Source of the DNA: Ardenticatenales bacterium
Lineage (GTDB): Bacteria > Chloroflexota > Anaerolineae > Promineifilales > Promineifilaceae
Direction of reading: 5' to 3'
Assembly: GCA_020634515.1 (NCBI GenBank)
Contig: JACKBL010000002.1
Span: 1 to 64,000, forward strand
DNA length: 64,000 nt
Part shown: piece after piece, positions 33,955-41,850 of the stretch
Numbering within the stretch: position 1 is the stretch's first letter
Layout of the letters: each line of letters opens with the position of its first letter
Made by a program: the position numbers and the translations under genes
Notes under the pieces: generated by a model
Told to the model about the DNA's origin: nothing
Database searches by the model: none
Seen by the model: only the letters and a program-made list of their open reading frames with translations

Positions 33955-35379
33955 TTACGCCTTTGCCAGGGCGCTCATCAAGTCGCTGCTCAGGTTTTGC
34001 TCCTGCCACGCCAGTAAGCCTTGATTGACTTCGTCGTCGAAATTGCCGGCAAGTAACTCACGATAAAACTGATAATTTACCCCTTTCACCTTCTCATCAT
34101 CCGGGAAACGGTGGTAATTCTCCTTTGACATCAGGCTCTTACCTTCGGCGATGAGCTGGTAGCCCAACGCCGACCCCGGATAAGGGGCGTAAAACGAAAT
34201 AGAGGGATAGACGCGCCGCATTGACTTCAACATGCGCATCGTCTTGTACGCATCTTCGGGATGCTCCCCCGGAATGCCCAACATAATGTTTGCCCAAAAC
34301 CACGGCGCTTTGCGCCCCGCCGCTTCCATCTCATCCCCAATGCGGTTCACCAGTTCAATGGCAAAATAGTTGTCCTCTTCCGTGCATTCCTTGTTCAACA
34401 AACGCAGGATACGGTCACTGCCCGATTCAAAACCGATGGAAATCGTGTCCCAATTCGTCTCCCACAGCAGCGCCTCAAACAGATCGGGCCACTGGCGCAC
34501 CGTGTCGGAACGCCCCGCTGCCCAATAGGGCCACACCTTGTTCGCGCGGCGCGGATATTTCTCGATCCATTCTTTCAGCCAACCCGGATTCTGGAAAAAC
34601 ATGGAGTCGTGAATGACAATTGAGCCGATAGGACCATACGTTTCGTCCAGATAGTTCAACTCGTCAATCACCATATCCACGGGACGCCGCCCCATGTTGG
34701 GGATGTAGGAAGCCTCGTTGCAAAAAACGCACTGCCACGGGCACACGCGACTGGTGAGAATCGTGGCGACGGGCGCGGGACCCCAACCGCATTCTGGCTC
34801 CAGCGGCCAGTGGAATCCCTTGCGCAACTTGCGACTGGCCGGACGCGGCCATAACGTGCGATCAATCATCGGCCATTCGGCCATGGAGCGCGTGCCTTGC
34901 CCCAAAACCAGGCGCGGGAAGCGATCCGGATCGCGCACCAGGTCCAGGATAATGCCCTCCCCCGGACCCTGGCACACCTTATCAAACGCATCCACCGCCA
35001 GCATCTCATCGGGAGCAACGGTGGCGTGCATGCCGCCCGCGAAAATCCTGGCGTGGGGATTGAGTTCCTTAAAAATCCGCGCGGCTTTGCGCGCCACGGG
35101 GTACGTATAGCTGCGCACGTTCATGAGCATCATGTCGTACCCTTTGATTTGCCGCGCCAGTTGCTCCCAACTGGTGACGGCGCGGGTAGAGGCCAGGTCG
35201 GTCATGATGCCGTTCTGGTGCATGATGGTACGCAGAAGGCCGAGGCCGTGGTCTTGCCACTGCTCATGCGGGCCGGCGGGGTTGACGAGGTCGCCCAGAT
35301 CCCCCAGGTCTAGCCAGAGGATGCCGGGTTTCTCGCCGGTGTCTTTGCGCCAGAGTCGTTGTAACACTTTTTTTCTCAC
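33955..35379 (-). CDS. B12-binding-type radical SAM protein
   Basis: The radical SAM cluster motif CPWQCVFC (Cys 213, 217, 220 from the chosen GTG start) binds the 4Fe-4S cluster that cleaves S-adenosylmethionine. Ahead of it is a cobalamin-binding-like fold (DMMLMNVRSYTYPVARKAARIFKELNPHARIFAGGMHATVAP). Behind it are FESGSDRILRLLNKE and GIPGEHPEDAYKTMRML, the SAM and substrate barrel motifs. Such proteins methylate or rearrange unactivated carbons. The frame is open to 35487 but overlaps the DUF2203 gene; the GTG at 35379 lies 24 bases after that gene's stop. Confidence 0.87.
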   Translation of the reverse strand: MRKKVLQRLWRKDTGEKPGILWLDLGDLGDLVNPAGPHEQWQDHGLGLLRTIMHQNGIMTDLASTRAVTSWEQLARQIKGYDMMLMNVRSYTYPVARKAARIFKELNPHARIFAGGMHATVAPDEMLAVDAFDKVCQGPGEGIILDLVRDPDRFPRLVLGQGTRSMAEWPMIDRTLWPRPASRKLRKGFHWPLEPECGWGPAPVATILTSRVCPWQCVFCNEASYIPNMGRRPVDMVIDELNYLDETYGPIGSIVIHDSMFFQNPGWLKEWIEKYPRRANKVWPYWAAGRSDTVRQWPDLFEALLWETNWDTISIGFESGSDRILRLLNKECTEEDNYFAIELVNRIGDEMEAAGRKAPWFWANIMLGIPGEHPEDAYKTMRMLKSMRRVYPSISFYAPYPGSALGYQLIAEGKSLMSKENYHRFPDDEKVKGVNYQFYRELLAGNFDDEVNQGLLAWQEQNLSSDLMSALAKA

Positions 35380-35402
35380 TCGGGGGGAGGAATCGGCGGG
35401 GT

Positions 35403-35783
35403 TCAGCGGGGGATGCGCCGCCGTCCGCCAAATCCAGTGTGCAGGTCGTGGTAATAGGCTATCTCTTCCTCGCCAAAGCGCCAGCACAGGTACACTTCGC
35501 GCCCATCCATTTCCGCGAGGAAGTCAAGCAGACCCACGTTGAGGTCTTTTACTTCGCAGCCGTATTCGTGGATTTGGGCCAGCAGGCGGTCAATGGCCAT
35601 GAAATCCTGAACCAGGGCGGAGGTGGCGGGGCTGCCGACGTTACTGGTTGTGTCTTGGAGAATGCCGGCAACTTCATGACGCATCTCAATGATTTTTGCC
35701 CGCCACGCCAGCAATTCCGCCATCAACGGCTTAATCTTGGGCAGCAGCCCATTCGCCTCTTCCAGCGTGAAAAAATGGGGCAT
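35403..35783 (-). CDS. DUF2203 family protein
   Basis: A 126-residue soluble protein. Start set at MPHFFTLEEANGLLPKIKPLM, where GGAGG precedes the ATG; the longer open frame upstream is low-complexity and not family-like. LTLEEAN-LLP, a central helix pair, VKDLNVGLLDFLAEMDGREVYLCWRFGE and a final EIAYYHDLHTGFGGR(R) are the DUF2203 pattern. Function unknown; it heads a pair with the radical SAM gene. Confidence 0.85.
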   Translation of the reverse strand: MPHFFTLEEANGLLPKIKPLMAELLAWRAKIIEMRHEVAGILQDTTSNVGSPATSALVQDFMAIDRLLAQIHEYGCEVKDLNVGLLDFLAEMDGREVYLCWRFGEEEIAYYHDLHTGFGGRRRIPR

Positions 35784-35919
35784 TCTCCGCACCTCCTGGC
35801 CATGCGCCGCGCCCTCTTCCGCGGAAGAAGAGCGGCACGACCTTCCGCCTGCAAACAAGCAGAACGGGACCCCTGGCAACAACCAGACGCCCCGTTTTAT
35901 CTCGTCAGCGTGTTGTCGT

Positions 35920-36333
35920 TTAGCTGCAGCCGCAGCCACTGCCACAGCCGCCCGCGGACGCCGCCGCGCCGGCGCTGTCTTTCGTCTTGAAAGAACTGCC
36001 ACAACCACAGGCTGAAACAGCATTCGGATTGTCAATGCGGAAGCCGCCGCCCATCAGGCTGTCTTCGTAGTCCACCGTGGAACCAGCCAGATACATCATA
36101 CTGGTGGGGTCCACAAAGACCTTCACGCCACTGCTCTCAAACACATGGTCATAGGGACGCGCTTCCGCTTCCAAAGCCATGCCATACTGCATACCGGAGC
36201 AACCGCCACCGGCCACAAACACGCGCAAACCATAATCAGGCACGTTTTTCTGCACCAGAAGGTTACGCACCATGTCGCGCGCCGTGTCGGTCAAAGTGAT
36301 GGTTTCGGTCAATTCAACAGTATCAATACTCAT
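35920..36333 (-). CDS. IscA/ErpA-type Fe-S assembly protein with Cys-rich tail
   Basis: A-type carrier that passes Fe-S clusters to target enzymes. Conserved cysteines: Cys45 in GGGCSGMQY and the CGCG pair near 108-110, with LTDTARDMVRNLL and DPTSMMYLAGSTVDYEDSLMGGGFRIDNPNA. The final 25 residues add an Ala/Gly-rich stretch ending GGCGSGCGCS, beyond the usual CGCGxSF end; it may be a low-complexity extension or an extra metal site. Upstream of the DUF2203 and radical SAM genes on the same strand, 136 bases away. Confidence 0.92.
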   Translation of the reverse strand: MSIDTVELTETITLTDTARDMVRNLLVQKNVPDYGLRVFVAGGGCSGMQYGMALEAEARPYDHVFESSGVKVFVDPTSMMYLAGSTVDYEDSLMGGGFRIDNPNAVSACGCGSSFKTKDSAGAAASAGGCGSGCGCS

Positions 36334-36376
36334 GCTGCCACATCCTTTTCAAGAGAATAAATCACAATGAATAGAA

Positions 36377-36462
36377 ACCTTCCCGGAAGCTCGCTTCCGC
36401 ACCTACAGCGTCGCATCATTCAGGCCATTAAGCCTCAAAATAGCTTCCGGGAAGATGGTGGT
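36377..36462. repeat. Family A palindromic repeat
   Basis: AAACCTTCCCGGAAGCTCGC to AGCTTCCGGGAAGATGGTGG, 86 bp; centre holds CATCATTCAGGCC as in the 50358 copy (GCATTATTCAGC). Confidence 0.85.
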
Positions 36463-36480
36463 GGATAATTGCTTTCATGG

Positions 36481-36575
36481 GTAACTACTAACGCTCTTTG
36501 GAGATTGGCCCAATTTCACGCGCTCAATGGCCATTTTCACCGGAGAAAATTGGTCCAATCTGGCCTAGCAGTTAC
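36481..36575. repeat. Family B MITE-like repeat, full length
   Basis: 95 bp with terminal inverted repeats GTAACTACTA and TAGCAGTTAC, and inner arms GGAGATTGGCCCAATTT and AAATTGGTCCAATCTGG. Best-preserved member of a family also at 26313, 28928, 41754, 53302 and 54504. Confidence 0.85.
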
Positions 36576-36794
36576 ATTCATTGTAACAAGGAAAAAACAG
36601 GGTGTCAATTTTTATGACTTTTTTCTTCTAAAGTCAGCACGCCGCGCCAGCCACGCCCGGCAATTATGCCACATTTTTGCCGAAAAGTACCATGTCTCCT
36701 TTCCTACGACTCACCAACGGGAAACCAGACAAGGTCAACGCATTCCGACATATGCGCGCACTTGAACACCCAGAGCAAAAACGGTAAAAGGGGG

Positions 36795-36823
36795 TTCAAC
36801 CTTGCCACGTTTTATGATACAAT
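36795..36823 (+). promoter_or_regulatory. Promoter of aspS
   Basis: TTCAAC (36795-36800), 17-base spacer, TACAAT (36818-36823), about 100 bases before the start codon. Confidence 0.65.
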
Positions 36824-36923
36824 GCCGCTCTCTTTGTGAAATATCGCGCAACGCAGGCAGGAGACGGGGGCAAATCTGATTACGGCTCCCGTCCGGGAAA
36901 AACGAAGTCAAAGGATAAAGAAG

Positions 36924-38708
36924 ATGCTCAAAACGCATACTTGTGGCGAACTTCGCGTCGATCACATCGGACAAACAGTCACACTCGCCGGATGGGTCAA
37001 CCGCCGTCGCGACATGGGCGGCATTATCTTCGTTGATCTGCGCGACCGTTGGGGCAAAACCCAGGTCGCCGTGGACAGCGGCGCATCGCAAGAGGCGTTC
37101 GACATCGCCAACCAGGTGCGTCCAGAATTTGTGCTGCAAATTACCGGGCAGGTCCAACCCCGCCCCGCCGGTCAGGAAAACCCCAACATGCCCACGGGCG
37201 ACATTGAGATTTTGGCCCAACAGGTGACCATCCTCAATCCGGCCAAAGTCCCCCCCTTCCTCATTGATCGTGACGGGAATGTGGATGAGGCCCTGCGCCT
37301 TAAGTATCGTTATCTTGACCTGCGCCGCGAACGGTTGCAGCGCAACCTGGCGGTGCGCCACCGGGCCATCAAGTTTATCCGCGACTTCCTCGATGAGCGG
37401 GGCTTCCTGGAAATCGAAACCCCCATCCTCTTCAAAAGCACGCCGGAAGGCGCGCGCGACTATCTGGTTCCCAGCCGCGTGCATCCCGGCAAGTTTTACG
37501 CCCTGCCCCAAAGCCCGCAGCAACTCAAGCAGCTTCTCATGGTCGCCGGCTATGAGCGCTACTTCCAGATTGCCCGCTGCTTCCGCGACGAAGACCAGCG
37601 CGCCGACCGTCAGCCGGAATTTACGCAACTAGATATTGAGTTGAGCTTTGTGGAACGGGACGACATTCTGGACTTGATCGAAACCCTCATGGTGGGCATG
37701 GTCCAGACGGCCAGCCTCGTGCCGCTGCATAGCGAAACGTTCACGCGCATCAGCTACCGCGACGCCATGGAACGGTTCGGGACCGACCGCCCCGACCTGC
37801 GCTATGGCATGGAGCTGACGGACATCGCCGACCTGGTGGCGCACAGCGCCTTCCGCGTCTTTGCCGAAAACGTGGCCGAAGGCAAGCCGGTGAAGGCCAT
37901 TTGCGTGCCGGGCTGCGGCAGCTACAGCCGCCGCGAGATGGGCGAATTGGAAGAAGTTGCGCGGGAGGCCGGCGCGAGAGGGCTGGCGTGGCTGGCGATT
38001 CACCCGGAAACGGAGGAGATTCGCGGCCCCATCGCCAAGTTCTTCACCGTAGACGAGTTGCTGCGCATCACGGAACGGATGGGGGCCAAACCGGGCGACC
38101 TGATCCTCATCTCCAGCGACGAGCGACTGAAGGTGTACGCCATTCTGCACGCCTTGCGCGAGGAAATGGGCTGGCGGCTGGGCTACAAGAGCCAGAAGAT
38201 GCTGCACTTCTGTTGGGTGATTGACTTTCCGCTCTTTGAAGAGACGATGGAAGATGGGCACTATGCTCCCAGCCACCACATGTTCACCGCACCCAAGCGG
38301 GCGCACATCCCGCTGTTGGATACCGACCCACACGCCGTCCTCAGCGAACAGTACGACCTGGTATGCAATGGCTTCGAGGTTGCCGGGGGCAGCATCCGTA
38401 TCCATGAGCGCCCCTTGCAGCGCAAAATCATGGCGTTGATCGGCTTCTCCATGGAGCAGGCGCAAGAGCAGTTTGGCCATATGCTGGAGGCGTTTGAGTA
38501 CGGCGCGCCGCCGCACGGGGGCATTGCGCCGGGCATTGACCGCCTGGTGGCCCTGATGACGGGCGAGCCGAACATCCGCGAGGTGATGGCCTTCCCCAAG
38601 ACGCAACAGGCGATGGACTTGATGGCGGACGCGCCTTCGGAAGTGGCGCAAAAGCAGCTAGACGAGTTGCATATCGCTCTGGCCGTGGAAGATAAAAAGA
38701 CAGCGTAG
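36924..38708 (+). CDS. aspS: Aspartyl-tRNA synthetase
   Basis: Class II synthetase of 594 residues charging tRNA-Asp. N-terminal OB fold (VTLAGWVNRRRDMGGIIFVDLRDRWG), catalytic domain with motif 1 near FLEIETPIL, motif 2 IARCFRDEDQRADRQPEF and motif 3 GIAPGIDRLVAL, and the bacterial GAD insertion (about 290-410, including KAICVPGCGSYSRREMGELEEVAREAGARGLAW). Length and order are those of bacterial AspRS. AAAGGATAAAGAAG precedes the ATG. Whether it also mischarges tRNA-Asn cannot be read off safely. Confidence 0.97.
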   Translation: MLKTHTCGELRVDHIGQTVTLAGWVNRRRDMGGIIFVDLRDRWGKTQVAVDSGASQEAFDIANQVRPEFVLQITGQVQPRPAGQENPNMPTGDIEILAQQVTILNPAKVPPFLIDRDGNVDEALRLKYRYLDLRRERLQRNLAVRHRAIKFIRDFLDERGFLEIETPILFKSTPEGARDYLVPSRVHPGKFYALPQSPQQLKQLLMVAGYERYFQIARCFRDEDQRADRQPEFTQLDIELSFVERDDILDLIETLMVGMVQTASLVPLHSETFTRISYRDAMERFGTDRPDLRYGMELTDIADLVAHSAFRVFAENVAEGKPVKAICVPGCGSYSRREMGELEEVAREAGARGLAWLAIHPETEEIRGPIAKFFTVDELLRITERMGAKPGDLILISSDERLKVYAILHALREEMGWRLGYKSQKMLHFCWVIDFPLFEETMEDGHYAPSHHMFTAPKRAHIPLLDTDPHAVLSEQYDLVCNGFEVAGGSIRIHERPLQRKIMALIGFSMEQAQEQFGHMLEAFEYGAPPHGGIAPGIDRLVALMTGEPNIREVMAFPKTQQAMDLMADAPSEVAQKQLDELHIALAVEDKKTA

Positions 38709-38758
38709 CGCCGGCTCCCGCGCGCTCCGGCGCGCTCCCGGACGTTTGTGGTTCACTG

Positions 38759-40273
38759 TCACGCATTGGCTTTGTCCTGGTGGCGCAGCCAGAGGCTGGT
38801 TATCAGGGCCAGGGCGGCAATGCCGGCACTCACCACAAAAGTCTCCGCCAATACCTGCACCGTCGTGTTGGTCAACCCTTCCGCCAATGCCTGGGCAAAG
38901 GTGGGATCCGTCATGGGGGGCAGTGCCACCTGGACGCGCAGCACGTTGAAGCGGTGCAGGCCCCAACTGGTGAGCGCGGCCAGCCCCACGCTCATGCCCA
39001 GCAGGCGCAGGACGATGACGAGACTGGCGGCAATGCCCCGGCGGTCTTCGGGAGCGGCGTTGATGACGGCGGCTCCCACGGGGGCGGTGACGAAGCCGAA
39101 GCCGGCGCCGAGGAGGGCAAGCTGCCACGTCATCTGGCTGTAGGGGGTGGTGGCTTGCCAGTTTCGTCCCATGAGGAAGAAGGCGAGGATGCAGAGGGAA
39201 ATGCCGGCACTCGCCACCCCCCGATACCCCCACCGCTCCGTCCCCAATCCACCCAGATACGCCGTCACCGCCATCGCCAGCGTCATGCTGCTCAACAAAC
39301 GCCCACTGTCCAACGCCGCCTGCGCCAGGTCAACCTGCACCACATTCACGAACAGCGGCACGTTCACCATGGCGATAATCAGCACGCTCCCGACGAGGAA
39401 GTTGACGGAAATTGCCGGCACAAAATTCGGCAACCGAAACAGCGACCAATCCACCAACGACTCCCGCCGCCGCCGCTCCACCCAGCCGAACAGCAGCAGC
39501 GCCACCACCGCCGCCACCCACCACGGCGCGCTGCGCATCCCTGGCTCCGCCGCCAACTGCGTCAGGCTGCTTACGCTCTGAATACCGCTACGATTGAGCA
39601 AGGCCACGTTGAGGGCTACCAGCCCCGCCGTTAACAGGGCCACGCCGCGCCAATCGAGGCGACCGCGCGCCGCCGTAGGAGGCAGATCGCGCAGCGCCCA
39701 CCATGCCGCCGCCATGCCCAACAGACTGAGCGGCACGTTCAGGTAGAACTGCCAGCGCCAGTGGAGATAACGCACCAGCAGCGCCCCGTACAGCGGTCCC
39801 CACACCCAACCCGCCGTGTCAATTGCCCCCAGCACGCCCAACGCCGTCGCCCGTCGTCGCGGCGCATAAATGTCCCCGATGATGGCCATGCCCACGGGAA
39901 CCATGGCCCCGCCGCCCAGGGCCGTAAGGACACGCCCGACGAGGAAAAGGGGCAAGTTGGGAGCCAGCGGAACCCAGATGGAGCCGAGAAGGAACAGCCC
40001 CAGCGCGCCCACGTACACCTTGCGCCGCCCGATCAGGTCGCTTACGCGCCCCATGAAGGGCATGACGACGACGTAGGCGATCAGATAGGCGTTGACAATC
40101 CAGGCGGCCTGGTTCAGGCCGTCGGGCAGGGGAATGCGTAGATCGAAGATGATCTGCCGCAGCATGGTGGAAACGACGGTGAGGTCGTCGGCGGCGACAA
40201 AGACGCCGAAGGACACGACGGCCAGGATGAGACGCGGGGACGGAGAGCGGCGCATGGGCAAGGGAGGGGTCAC
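38759..40273 (-). CDS. DHA2-type MFS exporter, partner of the lipoprotein
   Basis: 504 residues with 14 predicted helices, the DHA2 drug:H+ antiporter pattern. Motif A appears as GRVSDLIGRRKVYV and motif C-like as GVLGAIDTAGWVWGPLYGALL. Translation start overlaps the stop of the LppX/LprG-like lipoprotein gene as ATGA, so the two are co-translated. In mycobacteria, lprG is paired in the same way with the MFS gene Rv1410c (P55), and together they move triacylated lipids or lipoglycans; a similar lipid-export role is inferred here. TGCCGGCA at 38821, 39202 and 39416 mark skew changes. Confidence 0.88.
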   Translation of the reverse strand: MTPPLPMRRSPSPRLILAVVSFGVFVAADDLTVVSTMLRQIIFDLRIPLPDGLNQAAWIVNAYLIAYVVVMPFMGRVSDLIGRRKVYVGALGLFLLGSIWVPLAPNLPLFLVGRVLTALGGGAMVPVGMAIIGDIYAPRRRATALGVLGAIDTAGWVWGPLYGALLVRYLHWRWQFYLNVPLSLLGMAAAWWALRDLPPTAARGRLDWRGVALLTAGLVALNVALLNRSGIQSVSSLTQLAAEPGMRSAPWWVAAVVALLLFGWVERRRRESLVDWSLFRLPNFVPAISVNFLVGSVLIIAMVNVPLFVNVVQVDLAQAALDSGRLLSSMTLAMAVTAYLGGLGTERWGYRGVASAGISLCILAFFLMGRNWQATTPYSQMTWQLALLGAGFGFVTAPVGAAVINAAPEDRRGIAASLVIVLRLLGMSVGLAALTSWGLHRFNVLRVQVALPPMTDPTFAQALAEGLTNTTVQVLAETFVVSAGIAALALITSLWLRHQDKANA

Positions 40274-41016
40274 GGCGCGGGCGCGGTGATGGTCACGTCC
40301 GCGTCGAACTGGCTAAAGGAGAGCTTCCACTGGCTTGGTTCGCCCGTGGGGCTGGTGCTGCTAAACTGAAGCTGCACGACGTGGTAGGTGGCGGGATCGA
40401 TCCAGAGGGTGGCGTTGATGGCCGGGTCGCGGGCCAGGCCGCCGGTGAGGACGCGCACGCGGTCCCCCGTGACCGTGGCTTGCACCTGGTAGCGGGCTAC
40501 GCCGCCAAATTCGCTCACGCCAACCAGACGCGCGTCGGACACGTCTTCACGCAGCAGCGGCTCCCAGCCCTGTTCCGCGTCAAACAAGATGGCGGGGTTG
40601 AAGCCCCATCCCGGCGGCAATTTTTCCCAGACCAGTGTGAGCGGATTGGTCACCCACTGGTTGTTGCCGATGGCGATGGTCTGGATTTCGAGCGTTATGC
40701 CTGGTCCCAATGCGGTGATGGTGGCGCGAATGGCGTCGGGAGCGGCGTAGTCGCCGTCGGCCTGGCTCAAGTCGAGGGTGTGGGCGTCGTCGAGGTAGGC
40801 GGGGCCGCCGGTGCGCTCAATTTCCCAGTGGGCGCTTTGCAGGGATTGCATGGCCGTGCCGGCATTTCGCAAAATAGCGACGGGATCGGGCGTGGCGGTG
40901 GGGGCAAGGGTGAGCGTTGGGGTTGCGGGGGGAGAGGGGACGCGACATGCCGGCATGAACCCCAACACCCCGCCACACAATAGCAAGACCCTCATCAATC
41001 GGGTAATCCTTTTCAT
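40270..41016 (-). CDS. LppX/LprAFG-type lipoprotein
   Basis: 248 residues. Signal peptide with lipidated Cys24 (GFMPAC), a Pro/Thr-rich spacer, then a domain with AMQSLQSAHWEIERTGG, AIRATITALGPGITLEIQTIAIGNNQWVTNPLT and ATLWIDPATYHVVQLQF, matching the LppX/LprAFG half-barrel that holds a lipid in its cavity. First gene of the two-gene unit with the MFS exporter (four-base overlap). Confidence 0.85.
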   Translation of the reverse strand: MKRITRLMRVLLLCGGVLGFMPACRVPSPPATPTLTLAPTATPDPVAILRNAGTAMQSLQSAHWEIERTGGPAYLDDAHTLDLSQADGDYAAPDAIRATITALGPGITLEIQTIAIGNNQWVTNPLTLVWEKLPPGWGFNPAILFDAEQGWEPLLREDVSDARLVGVSEFGGVARYQVQATVTGDRVRVLTGGLARDPAINATLWIDPATYHVVQLQFSSTSPTGEPSQWKLSFSQFDADVTITAPAP

Positions 41017-41040
41017 CCCGCTGCCCTCCGTAAATTTCCG

Positions 41041-41319
41041 CTACAAGAAAAAATCCTTCAATATAGCGGAAACATCCGCCGCGATGAAGTACCATTCCAC
41101 CCCCGGCTCGCGCGTGATGGTCAATTCCTGCCCGTCAATATACAGTTGCGCGATACCCGCGACCAGGGCCAATGCCTGCGCCACGGGTGAGCCTTCTTCC
41201 ATGGCAGCCAGGGAGTCGTAAGACTCCGGTTCTCCCTCGTCCAGGCGCAAGTTGGTGTAAAAAAACATCACGTCAGGGTCATCGGTTGGTTTGGTGGTGA
41301 TTTCGATATATTCGGACAT
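41041..41319 (-). CDS. Nfu/NifU N-terminal domain protein
   Basis: 92 residues forming a stand-alone Nfu_N domain: ITTKPTDDPDVMFFYTNLRL, SPVAQALALVAGIAQLYIDGQELTITREPGVEWYFIAADVSAILKDFF. In larger proteins this domain precedes the Fe-S scaffold domain with a CxxC; no cysteine is present here, so the role is not cluster binding by itself. Monocistronic, divergent from the YtxH gene. Confidence 0.75.
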   Translation of the reverse strand: MSEYIEITTKPTDDPDVMFFYTNLRLDEGEPESYDSLAAMEEGSPVAQALALVAGIAQLYIDGQELTITREPGVEWYFIAADVSAILKDFFL

Positions 41320-41451
41320 AGTTTTTTTTCGGGTTCACGTCAGATTGGCGCTGAATGCCGGCATCAGCACTTGCTGCCGACAGCAACATACGGCCCCATT
41401 TATACCTCCCAAACGTAACGGACGCACAAAAACGGGCGCGTTGCTTCAGGA

Positions 41452-41480
41452 TTGGCGAGGCGCGCCGGGAAATGTATACT
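41452..41480 (+). promoter_or_regulatory. Promoter of the YtxH-like gene
   Basis: TTGGCG (41452-41457), 17-base spacer, TATACT (41475-41480), 33 bases before the start codon. Confidence 0.6.
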
Positions 41481-41513
41481 TCGGATAGATTTCAGATGCC
41501 AGGAGGCACACCC

Positions 41514-41720
41514 ATGAACAAGTTTTGGAGTTTTGCGGCGGGCGCGCTCTGCGGCGCGCTCGTGGGAAGCGCGACCGTTGTTTTGCTCACACCCGCGTCC
41601 GGCAAAGATCTGATCGCTGCGGCGCGGCAGCGTTGGGAAGACGCCATCAGCGAAGGATTAAAAGCGATGGACGCGCGGCAAAAGGAACTGGAAGCGGAAT
41701 TCGAGCGCATGAAGCGGTAG
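41514..41720 (+). CDS. YtxH-like small membrane protein
   Basis: 68 residues; start fixed by AGGAGG eight bases ahead. One N-terminal membrane helix (FAAGALCGALVGSATVVLLTP) ends in the PxSGKDL motif of YtxH/gas-vesicle-protein-like general stress proteins, followed by a charged coiled coil (RQKELEAEFERMKR). Role unknown; members are often induced by stress. Confidence 0.8.
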   Translation: MNKFWSFAAGALCGALVGSATVVLLTPASGKDLIAAARQRWEDAISEGLKAMDARQKELEAEFERMKR

Positions 41721-41735
41721 CTATTCCACCTCCCA

Positions 41736-41838
41736 AAAACCTTCCCGGAAGGTCACTGCTAAGCCAGGTTGGTCCAATCTCCAGAGAGCGTTAGTCGTTA
41801 CCCTCAAACCAGCTGCCGGGAAGATGGTGGTGAATAGT
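41736..41838. repeat. Family A repeat with a family B unit nested inside
   Basis: AACCTTCCCGGAAGGTC and CAGCTGCCGGGAAGATGG are the family A ends; between them 41754-41800 reads ACTGCTAAGCCAGGTTGGTCC to GCGTTAGTCGTTAC, a short family B unit. The same nesting is seen at 53257-53380. Confidence 0.8.
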
Positions 41839-41850
41839 TGCCTGTCGTCT

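Larger units (their letters stand above)
36334..36923. other. Repeat-rich intergenic region before aspS
   Basis: 590 bp without a gene. It contains a family A repeat (36377-36462), a full-length family B repeat (36481-36575) and the aspS promoter (36795-36823). The short open frames here have no family features. Confidence 0.7.

Noticed and set aside
36735..37628. Long minus-strand frame opposite aspS
   Set aside because: It is the antisense shadow of a certain gene; composition is that of a reversed AspRS and no family motif is present. The same holds for long frames opposite lysC, the SPFH gene and the solute-binding gene.
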